DNA of 64,000 nt from Macrothele yani (lineage: Eukaryota; Arthropoda; Arachnida; Araneae; Macrothelidae), in NCBI GenBank assembly GCA_039090855.1, contig CM077006.1, positions 48,555,336 to 48,619,335 on the forward strand, written 5' to 3'. Position numbers and translations under genes: made by a program. This document shows positions 44,854 through 55,690 of this stretch, in pieces. The first letter of the stretch is position 1. Each line of letters opens with the position of its first letter. Below the pieces are notes generated by a model that was given only the letters and a program-made list of their open reading frames with translations, was not told the origin of the DNA and did no database searches.

Positions 44854-46754
44854 GTGCCATATTTTTTCATTATTCACTGTTTTATTTTTCAACTAAGCTG
44901 GTCTTTTTTCGTTAAAGTCTCGCCATTGCTTCGATGGCGGAGGCAGACAAAGGGTGACGCCCACATCCTTATCTTGGCAGATCAGCCAACTTCCTCTTCT
45001 TCTTCTACCACTGAGCTTAATGAGGTGGCTCCCGAGCGTCATTGCGACGTCATGGACACCTCTTCTTCTCCAGCTATTACTCCCACCAAGTGCGGTGGTG
45101 CCAAGTCTCTTATCTACATCTCAGCAGATGATGACGTATCCGTTATCAGCAATACTGAGCTCATAGCTTCTACTTCTCATCAACTTTCTGATCCACCCTC
45201 ACAGCTAGGAGCCGCTTCATCGAATTCTCGACCCATGTCTGCCCAAGCGTCTTATGCTTCTGCAACTTCTGGGGTCCTCATACCCCCAGTTTCATCTGCT
45301 ATGCCTTTTCCTGAATCCTATGTCACTGTCGTCGGTTCTAATGCTACAATTGACATACCAGAGGATTCCCGAGCTGGTCACCTTTTTTCCTCCACTATGG
45401 AACGGGGCGTCTATTTTGATGCGCTTCCCGACACTAAGCTGTGGCAATATAGCCGAGCCCTCAAAACTATCTTACCAAAGGATGCAATAGACTTTATAGC
45501 TCGAAAACCCAGATCTGTCTTGGTCTATTTTAAGGATAAAGCGCATGCTGACCAGGTCCTTACGGAAGGTCTAACCATCAATGACGTGCATCTGTTAGCA
45601 CAACCGGTTGCGCAACGCCCGGTGCAGGTGACCTTCTACCCCGTACCACCAGAAGTATCCGACGCTGCACTTTGCACCTTGCTCAGCAGGTACGGCAGAG
45701 TTGTTGGCTCCATAACAACTCTCTCTGCGGCTCCCAGAGACCCTGAAGACAAATCGATTCGAGGTTTTCGCCGCACTGCTCGAGTCCTCTTTTCATCTGA
45801 TGCTCAGCTGAAAGCGGTTCCGAATGTTTTGCACATCCGCTGTGGACAGCAACGCCGAAGAGCTGAGATAATCACTTCACAGTATTGCACTATATGTCAG
45901 AGCGAAAGTCACATAAGGGCTCAGTGCCCACGTGCCTCCCTGCAAACAGCTCCACACACTACATCTTCTTCTACTTTGTCCACCAACGCTTCACAGACTT
46001 CTTCCTATTCGAGGAAAGTCGCGGAATCAAGATCTTCCAAAAGTCAGCTTACTGCCATTGGTCAACAAACGACTTTGATGCCTCCACCTCCTGCTGATCC
46101 TAAGAATTTTCCCAGGCTTCCAAAATCGACTCCCCTTGTACTTTTACAACCACTGCTGATGTACATGTTGACCACTCCTCAGCTTTTACCGTTGGCTCCA
46201 TGACACGAGTCACAGGTAACGCTTCGGGTTCAGACTCTCCAGACGATCATGAAGCTTTAGTGGTTGCTGGAAAACGCAGTGGTGCTACTCGCCCCAAGAC
46301 GAAGAAGTCAAAGACTCTGGCATCCCGAAGATCATCTCGCTCTTCTACCCGCTCATCCACTCGCTCCGTCAGCTCTCGACGACCGTTCTCCAGGTCGCCT
46401 CTACACACTTCCTCTGAGACAGCATGTGAGGGTGCCTTTCCCTCACTAGAAGAATTCACAACTTTTCTTGCTGAAAATGCTTTCCCTGCTGAGCCTCTGC
46501 CATACGAGGACGTGCTGGATTGCCTTTTAGGGTCCTCTAGCCCTTCCTCAGCACGCACTTCAATTCAGCAGTATGAAGCAGCTCTTCCACAAGTGCTGGT
46601 TCAATTACACTCACTTGAAAACACTCTTCGGCGCACTGCGGACGAGGTCCCGTGGAGTGCTTGTTTTCTCCGTCGACTCCACTCCATCACTACAGCCAGT
46701 CAATTCCTACTGCATCCCACAACTAACCTAGACATTCAAGGTGGTGTCACTTAA
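44854..46754 (+). pseudogene. LINE copy B ORF1 (CCHC RNA-binding protein), frameshifted
   Basis: The main open frame 44854-46203 begins with a Ser/Thr-rich region; the first in-frame ATG within it is at 45052. An ATG at 44934 (MAEADKG) in another frame could be the original start with a later 1-nt shift. An RRM-like fold is suggested at 45400-45830 (GVYFDALPDTKLWQYSRALK, QRPVQVTFYPVPPEVSDAAL, YGRVVGS). The CCHC knuckle CTICQSESHIRAQC is at 45886-45927. The frame ends at 46203. The basic Ser/Arg-rich and C-terminal part continues in another frame from 46200 to 46754. In copy A the corresponding join is in one frame, so the break here is damage, not design. Confidence 0.83.
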
Positions 46755-49566
46755 TTGTCGCGGTTTTGCGACACCTCTTGCGAATGCGCTGGTACGAGAG
46801 GATCTTGCTCCGCTGAATGCTGATATATTACTTCTGCAGGAAACAAACTGTACTTCCACCACTCAATTTCATCAATGGCGTCAGTGGGATCATACTTTCC
46901 ATCACGCCTACAGCCAACTGTCGCGTGGTGGCATGGCAGTTGGTGTTCACTCACGTTTTCGTTCAACTCTTTCCTCCTTCTCAGTGAAAAACTTATGTCG
47001 AGACTTATTACAACGAGTCTCTTTCACCGTCGCAGCTGAAAAATTTCATGTATTCAACATTTATGTTCCTTGCACTCCTACTCACGTGCCAGAGCTGTTT
47101 GCAAAACTTCGACGGGCTCTGTCACGTATTCCCATCACCGACCGGGTACTTATCGGAAGTGACTACAATTGCACTCTACATCCCCTAACTGATCGCTCTT
47201 CTGCTTCCAGAGAACACCGTACGGAAGTAGTACATCTCTTACAGTCTATCACTTCAGACTTCTCACTCGTAGATGTTCAACGCCATTTGTCACAAACCCA
47301 GACTACACATACATGGCGTGCACCAAGAGCCATTGATCCTCCTACAGCAAGATTGGATTGCTTTTATGCAACTTCTCTTCTTCTACCAGCAATTTCAGAT
47401 TCATGCTGTACACCCACAGCTTCCTCGGATCATTGCGCCATTGCCATAACAGTTTTTGCTACTTCAACACAGCCACGTACAATCCGGCCTTGGACTTTTG
47501 ACGACACTCTTTTAGATGACTCAGCCTTCTGCTCATCGGTGCGAGATTTTCTTGCGGATTGGCGTACAAGGCTTCATTCTGCACCGTGCCCCCTCAACGT
47601 TTGGTTGGAAGTAAAACGCCACCTCATACTACTGGTACGAAACCTGTCATACTCGATCATGACACAACGGAGGATGCGACTTGATCATACTAGGCAAATG
47701 CTTTCTTTGCTGAATCTTGCTGATCCCCTATTTCAAGTCTACCAGGCAGAATTACATTCACTTTTGGTGCCACTTGCAAAACAAGCCCTTCAACGCCTTA
47801 AACTACAACACCTGAAACCTGATGCTTGTTCGTACGAATTCCTTACGTCACTTGAGTCAACTCGCCGATCCTCTTCTGTTCTACAGCACCTTCGTCTTCC
47901 AACTGGAGTAGTTTCATCCGAACCAGTTCCAATCTGTTCTATGGTACGTAATTACTACATTTCAAAATTTTGTGAAACTCCTCCACCCTCCCCTACGGCT
48001 TCTGCTCTTCTGTTCTCTTCTTTGCCTCAGGTCCCTTCTCATCTTTCAGCCAGCCTCCTCCATCCTCCCATTTTAACTGAGCTCTCTGACACTTTCTCGT
48101 CAATCAACCCCCGAGCTTCACCTGGCCCGGACGGTCTCCCTGTTTCTTTCTATAAGGCTTTTCTTCCTGCCCTCCTTCCATTTCTCCTCTGTGCCTTTTC
48201 TACTGCCATGCATCTTACATCTCTTCCAAGGAGTTTCACGCTCGCACATGTTGTACTTTTCCCCAAGAAATGTGATCCGCTTGACTTGGGGAATTGGCGT
48301 CCCATCTCACTCTTAAATACTGATTATAAACTCTATACTAAATTTCTGTCCCGCCGGCTTAACCCCATACTCCCTCATATTCTCTCCACTAATCAAACCT
48401 ATACTGTACCCGGGCGCTCCATCTCCCATAATATTCAGCTTCTTAATGATCTAATTCACCTCGCCCGCTCTCGCTCAGAACCCCTTGCTCTTCTTTCCCT
48501 CGATCAACGCTCAGCGTTCGATAATATTTCTCATGATTACCTTCTTGCTACATTACTAAATTTCGGTTTTCCTCCTTCCTTTGCTTCTCTTCTCATCTCC
48601 CTCTACCGGGACGCAGTTTTCCACGTCAAGCTGCTCAACCTTCTCACAGCTCCCATACCCTTTCGTCGCGGCGTGCGTCAGGGTTGCCCCTTATCCGGGC
48701 AGCTCTTCGCCCTCGCAATAGAACCTTTTTTACGCGCAGTCCATCGATCTTTCTTTGCTTCACTACCACCGGTGGTAGCCAGCACACGTCATCATGTTGC
48801 TACCTATGTTGCCTACGCCGACGATATTACATTCTGCATTCGGCAAGACTCACAATTTCACGATCTCCACAATCTCTACAATACCTACGCCTCATGTTCC
48901 GGAGCAGCGCTAAACACAACGAAAAGCACAGGCCTATGGACCGGTTCGTGGACTAACCGCACTGACTCTCCTTGGGGAGCAGAGTGGTCCAACACCTCTC
49001 AACGATTCCTAGGAGTCCACCTTGGAAAACCAGCAACTGCTTCACTCGTCACCTGGATGACTCTCCGGCCACGCCTACATCGCTCGGTCGCAATCTGGCG
49101 GCGCGCACAATTCTGCACCTCCGTCTTTCAAAGAGCACGTCTAACGCACACTTACCTGCTTTCAATGTGCACGTATTCCTGGTTGGCTTCGAAGCAACCA
49201 GCACTACGTCTTCTTGAACTCACCCGCTGTCAAACTCAGGTTATCTGGCCCGGCCATCACTGGGTCGGAGCACCTCAACTCAGCCTGTCTCCTTCCAACG
49301 GAGGCATTATTCTACCCGACGTCAGATCCTATTACAAGGCTTATCGTGTGTCTACGTTTTTACGATCACTTGCGGCACCTGCTCCCTCTGCAGTTGCTGC
49401 TCGTGATGTCATAGTCTCTCCGCATAACCCACGCTTTACTCTCCTTTCGTTCTTACTCATGGACCACTGTCCCCTTCTCACACTTTTCCCTCCTGTCTAC
49501 AAAGAGGCTAATCTCCTTTCTTCGTTCCCTCCCTCTTTCTCGCTCTCTCCCTGCCTCCACAAATGA
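46741..49566 (+). CDS. LINE copy B ORF2 (endonuclease + reverse transcriptase)
   Basis: A 941-codon open frame overlapping the end of ORF1 by 14 bp. It starts directly at VVSLNCRGFATPLANALV with no ATG at the place where copy A has one, so the natural start may be lost. EN (residues 1-245): LNCRG, LQETN, GSDYNCTL and SSDHCAI. RT (about 430-780): ASPGPDGLPVSFYKAFLP, NWRPISLLNTDYKLYTKFL, LSLDQRSAFDNISHDYL, GVRQGCPLSGQLFALAIEP and catalytic AYADDI. A thumb-like region with WTGSWTNRTDSPWG follows. The frame stops at 49566; the C-terminal domain continues in a different frame at 49563-50561. Whether it is still active cannot be judged, but the missing finger domain argues against it. Confidence 0.9.
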   Translation: MVSLNCRGFATPLANALVREDLAPLNADILLLQETNCTSTTQFHQWRQWDHTFHHAYSQLSRGGMAVGVHSRFRSTLSSFSVKNLCRDLLQRVSFTVAAEKFHVFNIYVPCTPTHVPELFAKLRRALSRIPITDRVLIGSDYNCTLHPLTDRSSASREHRTEVVHLLQSITSDFSLVDVQRHLSQTQTTHTWRAPRAIDPPTARLDCFYATSLLLPAISDSCCTPTASSDHCAIAITVFATSTQPRTIRPWTFDDTLLDDSAFCSSVRDFLADWRTRLHSAPCPLNVWLEVKRHLILLVRNLSYSIMTQRRMRLDHTRQMLSLLNLADPLFQVYQAELHSLLVPLAKQALQRLKLQHLKPDACSYEFLTSLESTRRSSSVLQHLRLPTGVVSSEPVPICSMVRNYYISKFCETPPPSPTASALLFSSLPQVPSHLSASLLHPPILTELSDTFSSINPRASPGPDGLPVSFYKAFLPALLPFLLCAFSTAMHLTSLPRSFTLAHVVLFPKKCDPLDLGNWRPISLLNTDYKLYTKFLSRRLNPILPHILSTNQTYTVPGRSISHNIQLLNDLIHLARSRSEPLALLSLDQRSAFDNISHDYLLATLLNFGFPPSFASLLISLYRDAVFHVKLLNLLTAPIPFRRGVRQGCPLSGQLFALAIEPFLRAVHRSFFASLPPVVASTRHHVATYVAYADDITFCIRQDSQFHDLHNLYNTYASCSGAALNTTKSTGLWTGSWTNRTDSPWGAEWSNTSQRFLGVHLGKPATASLVTWMTLRPRLHRSVAIWRRAQFCTSVFQRARLTHTYLLSMCTYSWLASKQPALRLLELTRCQTQVIWPGHHWVGAPQLSLSPSNGGIILPDVRSYYKAYRVSTFLRSLAAPAPSAVAARDVIVSPHNPRFTLLSFLLMDHCPLLTLFPPVYKEANLLSSFPPSFSLSPCLHK

Positions 49567-50561
49567 CCTACTTTCCGAACCTCTTTTTTTCTTCTCTGCT
49601 ACACCCTCCACATCTCCCATGTTTTGCTTTTCCTTCGTGGCTCCTAGCTGGAGTCGTTACTGTCAGCGATTTTGTTAACACCGATCTTTCCTGGCTCCCC
49701 TTCTCTTCTCTACCCTCTGCTCTCCGTTTCAATGCCAACGCTCACTTTGTTCACAACTCTCTTATTTCTACTATAATCTCCCTGTTCCCTGAGCTTGCTA
49801 CTCCCTCAGGTCTCATTTCTGTTCACTCTGCCTCTCTCCTTCTCCCATTTTTTCTGTCGTCCATTGGTCCACCTCTTCCTCTTGTCTCTTTCTCAACAGC
49901 TGATCTCTACCGTTTTCTCTCTCGCTCTTCCGCACCTCTTCCCATTTCTGGTATTCCACTCTGTTCTACCTCCGCAGTGTGGTCCGCTGCGCTTTCCCCA
50001 CTTTCAGCACCCCTTGAAGTCAATTCACATTGGCTTTTCTTACACAACCGTCTCCCTGTGCCGTCGATTTTACATCGCATGACCATTTTATCTTCACCCT
50101 CCTGTCCGTATTGTGGCGAGGAGGCTGACGTTCAGCATGTCTTCATGTATTGCACAGTATTATTGCCAATACTCCATCTCGCTTTCACGCTAGCGCAACG
50201 ATCCTGTGAGACCGTCCTCACCTTCAGCGCCTACCGAACACTACTTCTGAACTCTTCTCGCCCTATTCACCTTCCGGCAGTCTGCTCCTACATCTTCGTG
50301 CTTGTAAAACATATAATTCACGTGTATAATCTTCAGCGTCTCCCCGAAGCTTCTACTGACATAAATAAAGTCAGTAGTGCGTTACTTTGTCATTTTCGTA
50401 ATCGCCTACTCTCCCGCCTTCGACTAGAACTTACCACTGCAGTTGCACGCTGCAGTGAACCACAGTTCCTATTAACTTGGTCACCAGCAACCACTTGGTT
50501 TGCAGGGTCGCCCACAACGCTTTACTTTACAGTCGGAACTTTTGTTTCACCTACCTCCTGA
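49563..50561 (+). pseudogene. LINE copy B ORF2 C-terminal region with CCHC finger
   Basis: This open frame carries the rest of ORF2 after frameshifts. It holds FPSWLLAGVVTVSDF, matching STWFASGVVQVSQLF in copy A, and the finger CPYCGEEADVQHVFMYC (C-x2-C-x7-H-x4-C) at about 50102-50152. It ends near TWFAGSPTTLYF, which again matches the end of copy A. The frame starts with an ATG overlapping the previous stop as ATGA. Comparison with copy A shows at least two indels in this stretch (near 49555 and within the following 80 bp, next to a run of seven T at 49584), so separate translation is unlikely. Confidence 0.8.
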
Positions 50562-52050
50562 TAGATACAATTTTTGCCATGCTGATTTGTCTTCAATCTC
50601 TGCTTCATCAGAGACTATTTTTTGTCTTTTCCGATAAATTATCATACATAAACTGTATTCTCTCACCACTATATTGAGCTTTGTGGATAGGTCGTTACGT
50701 CAGCTACAAGCACCTGTAAATCTTCTTTTCATATGTCATTTTGAGACGATTTTTCTATACACATTTCCTGTTCTTTTTTCTTGCTTCGCAACTGAGTGCA
50801 ATCTTGTTCCTCAACATTCACTGTACTATATTATTTGTACTCTCTATTTTATCAGAATTTTTGTTTGTCTCACTATTGTACATCGCTTTTAGTAGATCAA
50901 TTATTGTATAGAATCCTATGAATTGTTCGAAGCATGAGCTACTTATAATTGTCAATTTCTTTTCACGCTTTTTTTAAGACTCTGTTCTCATCCTCTTCAC
51001 ATGTATCATTTCGTGTATAACTCATGTGTAAATTTTTTTGTTTTTCATTACTCATCTTGCTGAATTATGTATTCTCTCTGCGATGTCAGAGACTATTTCT
51101 TTTACCACCTCTGACAAACCAATATATTTAAATTGTAACTTCTCATTGTACAGAATCATGTATATAGGTCGTTTCACGAACCACAGACATCTGTAAACTT
51201 TGTCGTTTTTACAGTATATTCTTATCTTCAATTCCTGATTCAACAATGTAATTTTACTTTTCAACTGTGTAAATTTGTGTTCTCCAATACTCACTGTGAT
51301 GAGTTGTGTCTTCTCTCTGTATTTTCAGAGATTATTTTTTTCTTTTGCATTCTCAGGAAAATTATTGTATATAACTATTTTTCATATCAATCACCGTTGT
51401 ATGTAACATGTAGTACCGCGAGCCACATTCATCTGTAAATTTTTCATCATCTGACTTTCGATTTCATGTTTGTCCCTTGATCACCTGCAACCTCCTGGTT
51501 TTCCAGGTCACCCACAATGTATCACCTTTCGGTCAGAACTCTTTTTTTCATCAATATTGTGTAAAATTTATACTCTATAGTGCTCATCATTCTGGATTGA
51601 TTTTACTCTCTGTATTACCAGAGATTCATATTGCCTCGCCAGATTTCTACTGCACTTAACTGTTGTCATGCAAACGTTGCACCGAATCCTGTAATTAACG
51701 TAGCGCAAGCTGCACATTCTGTTAATTTCTCATCACCTGTCTTTTGAATCTATGTCTGCAAGCTCGAATTCTGTATTAATCCTTGCATCAATACTGTGCA
51801 AAATTAATATTGTATAACGCTCTTCAAGCTGAATTGTTCCTATTCTTTGCTTTGTCAGAAACTTTTATTGCCTCATCAGACACTCGAGTGTAATTAACTG
51901 TTTTTTTACTATCATCAATGTACAGAACCGTGTAAATAAGCAGTAGCGTAAGCTACAAGCATCTGTAAATATTTTTTTGTCATACATCATTTGAGATGAT
52001 TTATTCAAGCACATCTCCTGTATCTTTCTTCTAATAAATACTGTGTGAAA
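50480..52050 (+). repeat. LINE copy B 3' end, degenerate tandem units of about 240 bp
   Basis: A phrase like GTAGCGTAAGCTACAAGCAT, followed by CTGTAAAT, recurs near 50690, 50930, 51175, 51415, 51700 and 51945. Other shared phrases are ATCATTTGAGATGATTTATT and GTACAGAATC.TGT. The piece at 51478-51548 (CACCTGCAACCTCCTGGTTT) also resembles the last codons of ORF2 at 50481-50545, so the repeat unit seems to include the ORF2 end. Confidence 0.7.
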
Positions 52051-52063
52051 ACTGACCCTTCGA

Positions 52064-53330
52064 GACATGCTTTTGACAAGGTTTTGGAACACAGTGATAG
52101 GTATGGGCTTCCATTCAGTGCATAATGCTACCGCTAACTGTTGCTGAGTAATAAGACTTGGTTTCAAACTTCTTATGCGGCGCTCTCATTCATCCCATTG
52201 GTGCTACATGGGATTAAAAACAGGCCTCTGTGCCAGCCAGTCCACACACGATACGGAATTATCGTCAAACCACACCGTAACAGTCCTTGCTTTATGGCTC
52301 GGTGCATTATCTTGCTGGTGCCAACAAGGCTCGGTTCCATAGTATTGCCACAGAATTGGTAGGGCATAATTGTCCAAAATATCGAGGTAGACGTGCTGGT
52401 TAACAGGTTTATCCACGATAACTAATATGCCGGGACCATAACACGAAAAACACCCCCACACGAGTACACTGCCAGCTCCAAACTTGACCGTAGGAACAGT
52501 ACACTGTGGTAAATAGCGTTCCCCCAGCTGCCACCATACCCACACACGGCCATCAGACTGATGGATCGTGTATCTGGATTCTTTAGTCCATAGGACCCGT
52601 TTCCAGTGATCTACGGTCCAGGATAAATGTTCTTTACACCATGCTAAACGACGAGTAGCATTCCGAGTGGAGATGAAATGCTTATGAGAAGCCGCACGAC
52701 CACGGTAACCCATGGAATGTAAATGGACGATGTCATCGCTCTTTCCACGTTATTTCTTAAACAACGCATAGCGACTGAAAAATTGCATTCCGACACCGCT
52801 GGGATCGAACCCCAGAACTCTCGATAACTAGTCGAGTGCGTTCGAATTTACGCTACGGCGCCAACAATTCTCAGCGCCATGCGTGGTTTATCAGTCAGCA
52901 TATGACTACACGAATACGTATTGATGGTCTCAGCAACTGAGATGGCGTCATCTGGTGGCATTTAACACAACAGCTATTTAATTGTAGCTGACAAATTCAA
53001 AGGGCGATAGAAATGGTTAATATATATCAAATACGTGGGGATATATCAAATACGTAGAGAACCCATGGTATTAAGTTCTCTGCGAATGGTACGTGTAAAT
53101 ATCGAGGTTCCAGCATTTTTACTCACGTGTGCACTGAGGTCTTGTTCAGTACTCCGTCGATTAGCTGTAACGACTCTCCTGAGGCTTCGACGTCCTCTAT
53201 CACCGATTTTCTTTGGTCTGCTGGTACGTGTTGCTGCTTTAGGCACCTCACGTGTCTTCCACTTATTCAGTACATCCAAAACAGTTGACTTGGGTATGTT
53301 TAAACGCCTTTCGGTTTCTCTTATGGACAA
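52064..53330 (-). pseudogene. Tc1-like transposase split by LINE copy B and a SINE
   Basis: The N-terminal HTH part (53330-53046) reads MSIRETERRLNIPKSTVLDV, with a basic GR-type linker, ending RRELNTMG. A SINE (52716-53059) breaks it there, and it resumes at 52713 with MGYRGRAASHKHFIS. The catalytic blocks are VLWTKESRYTIH, where the first Asp is Lys, FGAGSVLVWGCFS, HQQDNAPSHKART (second Asp) and a broken SPDLNPIEH region near 52210. The C-terminus VFQNLVKSMSRRV runs to 52064, where the LINE entered; the last residues (SACIKAKGGPTPY-like) are on the far side at about 44715-44670. Confidence 0.88.
52716..53059 (-). mobile_element. tRNA-derived SINE family 2, nested in the Tc1 element
   Basis: Flanked by a perfect 9-bp duplication AACCCATGG (52707-52715 and 53060-53068). 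Reversed, it contains the B box GGGGTTCGATCCCAGCGG and the family phrase AACGTGGAAAGAGCGATGAC. The part 52870-53059 is not tRNA-like and ends with two copies of ATATATCAAATACGT. Confidence 0.82.
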
Positions 53331-53598
53331 CCCACTAATACAACACCCAACAATCTTTCCTTTCTAAAGTCAGTTCTCTCCCGCCGCGACATTTTCACTC
53401 AACCTCACAGTGCGATATGATCGCGGTCAGCTGCAGGCTTGTTTTTATACCGCGGTCAGCTGCAGGCTTGTTTTTATACCGCGGTCAGCTGCAGGCTTGT
53501 TTTTATACAGTTTGCAGCTGTACAGCTTATCTTAACAACGCAACGGATCCGTTCATTTGCTTTTGAAGGGATGTCCGGTGACATGTCAATATATAGTG

Positions 53599-54310
53599 TA
53601 TAATACCTGATGGACAAAAGGCGGGAAAGGAAAAATATTCTGTGCCACAATAACCAAAAATTCATGCGATATGCTATCTGCAATATCTGATCTCGTTACA
53701 GAACTTCAAAATCAGTTCCTTCGACAGATGATTGAAATTTAGCAGTTAATCAAACCTCAAGTATTCCCGGGAATCTCTCCTATTACCGGAATGATTTCGT
53801 CATACGGATACGAAAAATGTGAGAACGCAGTTTTCTCATTAATATACGAAATGAACTGCGGAAAGGTTTCTGAAAATTCAGAATTTTCCAAAAAAATTCT
53901 AAATTAAATAAGATTCTAATTAATTCAGAATTTATGGAAATTTCTTAATTCTGAAAATTTAAACTTTTCAAAGAAAATCCTAAATTAAATAAAATTCTAA
54001 TGAATTATTTCAGAATTTTCTAAGAAAATTCAGAATTTTCAAATTCTATTTTTCCAATTCTTGAAAGGTTTCTAAAAATTCAGAATTTTCCGCTAACAGA
54101 TCTTATAAGCGGCAGTTAACCGTCAATAAGCAAAGAACTGCGAAAAAGTTTCTGAAAATTCAGCATTTTCAAGGCTTATGAAAAATCCATGAAATGCAGG
54201 TGGCTTTCTGTCATTTCACGGAAAAGATTGTATCAGAAATATGTTTCATGAATTCACGAATAGAATCACAGAAATCGGCTCGTGAATTTCAGAATTTTTT
54301 TTTTTTGTGC
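53599..54310. mobile_element. 1.4-kb TIR repeat, copy 2, third segment
   Basis: It resumes copy 2 after the Tc1 element and parallels 41520-41982: ATATTCTGTGCCACAATAA, TTCATGCGATATGCTATCTG, GATCTCGTTACAGAACTTCA, and the end TCGTGAATTTCAGAATTTTT. An extra block of short AATTC/TTCTAA repeats (53880-54070) is a local expansion absent from copy 1. Confidence 0.82.
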
Positions 54311-55370
54311 ATGATAGACATTGTCCGATTATCTAGTGCTTACTTTAGATTCAATAACTTTCGGCATGCAGTTTTGATTAGGTATATATATAGAAGACAT
54401 TAATAAATAATATGTAGACCAAAAATTACGCTAATCCTAAAATAAGTTCTAGGATTAGCGTAATTTTTGGTGTGGAAAGATGGTGCATTACTTTTCGACC
54501 AAACCTTGTATCTGCGACAGACACGTTTTCAAATTTCACTAGTCATTGCAATATAATAGATCGTGTGATTGATCTATAAACGTAATGCGGAGAATAAAGG
54601 AATATGCGTGGGGGGGGGGGGGGGTCATACACAACACAATCACGTGTGCGAATTCTGCTTTTGGCCAAAAAAATAACCCTGCGAAGAACCAACTCTTCTC
54701 CGTGCGGTTAAAGAGTTCACATTTTTTTTGTTTTGTCACGCTCAGGACACATTACACTACCAAAGGAAAATACGTTTCATCTTTTTGCTCAGCCTCTTTG
54801 AAAACAGTGGGGATTCATAATGTGCTTTTATCGTGCAGAAGATTGGTTTTGTCCCAGTTGTTCTTCCAGGAAGTAAATAAAGCGACACTGTGAAAAAGGA
54901 ATGAAGCAAAAATAAATATTCGACAGAGAAGCACAGCCTGGTGTCGGCAAAACATCGACTGTGACAACGGATGCTAGAGAGTTTTCTCAAACTGGAGAGA
55001 GACCGCGGAACCAGAACATCGCTGTCATCAGTGAAAACCGTACCAGACTCCGATGAAACGGTTAATGCGTTTGTGGTAAACAGTTTGTCATGAGGGGGAA
55101 TACTTTATTGTTTCGGGAATGGTACCAATAACTAAGACATCGCCTTTTTATAAACTGATGGCGCGACGAAGCACGCGTCGAGAAAAATCTGGGTTTTTCT
55201 CGCCTCAACAAGCAGCGACGTAGTTACTTTTCAGAATAACTTATAAACACAAAACATATTTCATATACAAAGAAAAATCAGTTTTTGTCAAGACTTTCAG
55301 AATGCACAGACGAAAAAATGAATAACTTGATGTAATTTTTTTTCTCACCTAAACATTCCAACATAATAAC
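54310..55370. other. Intronic sequence with a 15-G run
   Basis: A 15-nt G run lies at 54610-54624. An inverted pair of about 20 bp (CAAAAATTACGCTAATCCTA and its complement) lies at 54419-54470. No gene is recognised. Confidence 0.55.
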
Positions 55371-55375
55371 CCTGT

Positions 55376-55500
55376 GGTGTAAGGCTAACGCGCTCGGCTA
55401 GATATCGAGACATTCGGGGATTCGATTCCCCGACGGCGGCCGAATAACAATTTTTCGGTTGCTGTGCGTTGCTTAACGTGGAAAGAGCGATGAATTTATT
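55376..55500 (+). mobile_element. tRNA-derived SINE family 2, partial copy
   Basis: GTAAGGCTAACGCGCTCGGC, the B box GGATTCGATTCCCC and the 3' phrase AACGTGGAAAGAGCGATGA place it in the family of 13349-13593. Confidence 0.75.
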
Positions 55501-55577
55501 TATTCAACTGGCGCCACGTATTTAGATGATTTTCACATCATAATAACCCTCTCCTATCAAAACCACAATAGTAAACA

Positions 55578-55690
55578 AGCCGTTCCGGTGGCCAAGTGGT
55601 TTGAGGCGCTCGCTACTGCCTACTCGTCCGAGATGGTCACCGGTTGGAGTTTCGCATGAGGCTTGTGTGGTCTAATGTCACTGCCACACC
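55578..55690 (+). mobile_element. SINE family 1 head leading into a minisatellite
   Basis: GCCGTTCCGGTGGCCAAGTG is the tRNA-like start of SINE family 1 in plus orientation, diverged. TGGAACTAATGACTCTAAAT is the usual middle of the SINE, and from there the sequence repeats in tandem instead of reaching the SINE 3' end. Confidence 0.75.

Larger units (their letters stand above)
44716..52050 (+). mobile_element. Tx1/L1-like LINE, copy B, full length with TSD
   Basis: A 7.3-kb non-LTR retrotransposon flanked by a perfect 13-bp target duplication ACTGACCCTTCGA (44703-44715 and 52051-52063). The target is the C-terminal end of a Tc1 transposase gene. Order: a 5' UTR of about 200 bp, ORF1, ORF2 with EN, RT and C-terminal finger, and a long repetitive 3' UTR ending CTAATAAATACTGTGTGAAA without a poly(A) run. 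It lies antisense to Glut1. The intact duplication and long open frames show a younger insertion than copy A. Confidence 0.93.
44598..53598 (-). mobile_element. Tc1-like transposon split by a LINE and a SINE
   Basis: The ends are CACTATATTGACTAAAGTCA, then CCGGACACC, on the left (44598) and, reverse-complemented, CACTATATATTGACATGTCA, then CCGGACAT, on the right (53598). TA flanks both. The original element is about 1.3 kb: 44598-44715, 52064-52715 and 53069-53598. The rest is LINE copy B and a SINE. Near the right end a 27-bp phrase (GCGGTCAGCTGCAGGCTTG, then TTTTTATACC) is tandemly repeated three times (53423-53510). Confidence 0.92.

Noticed and set aside
46200..49566. ATGA overlaps between ORFs of LINE copy B as translational coupling
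   Set aside because: Comparison with copy A shows that the matching ORF1 region is in one frame there, and that the ORF2 C-terminal break comes from indels. The ATGA overlaps at 46200 and 49563 are therefore chance products of damage.
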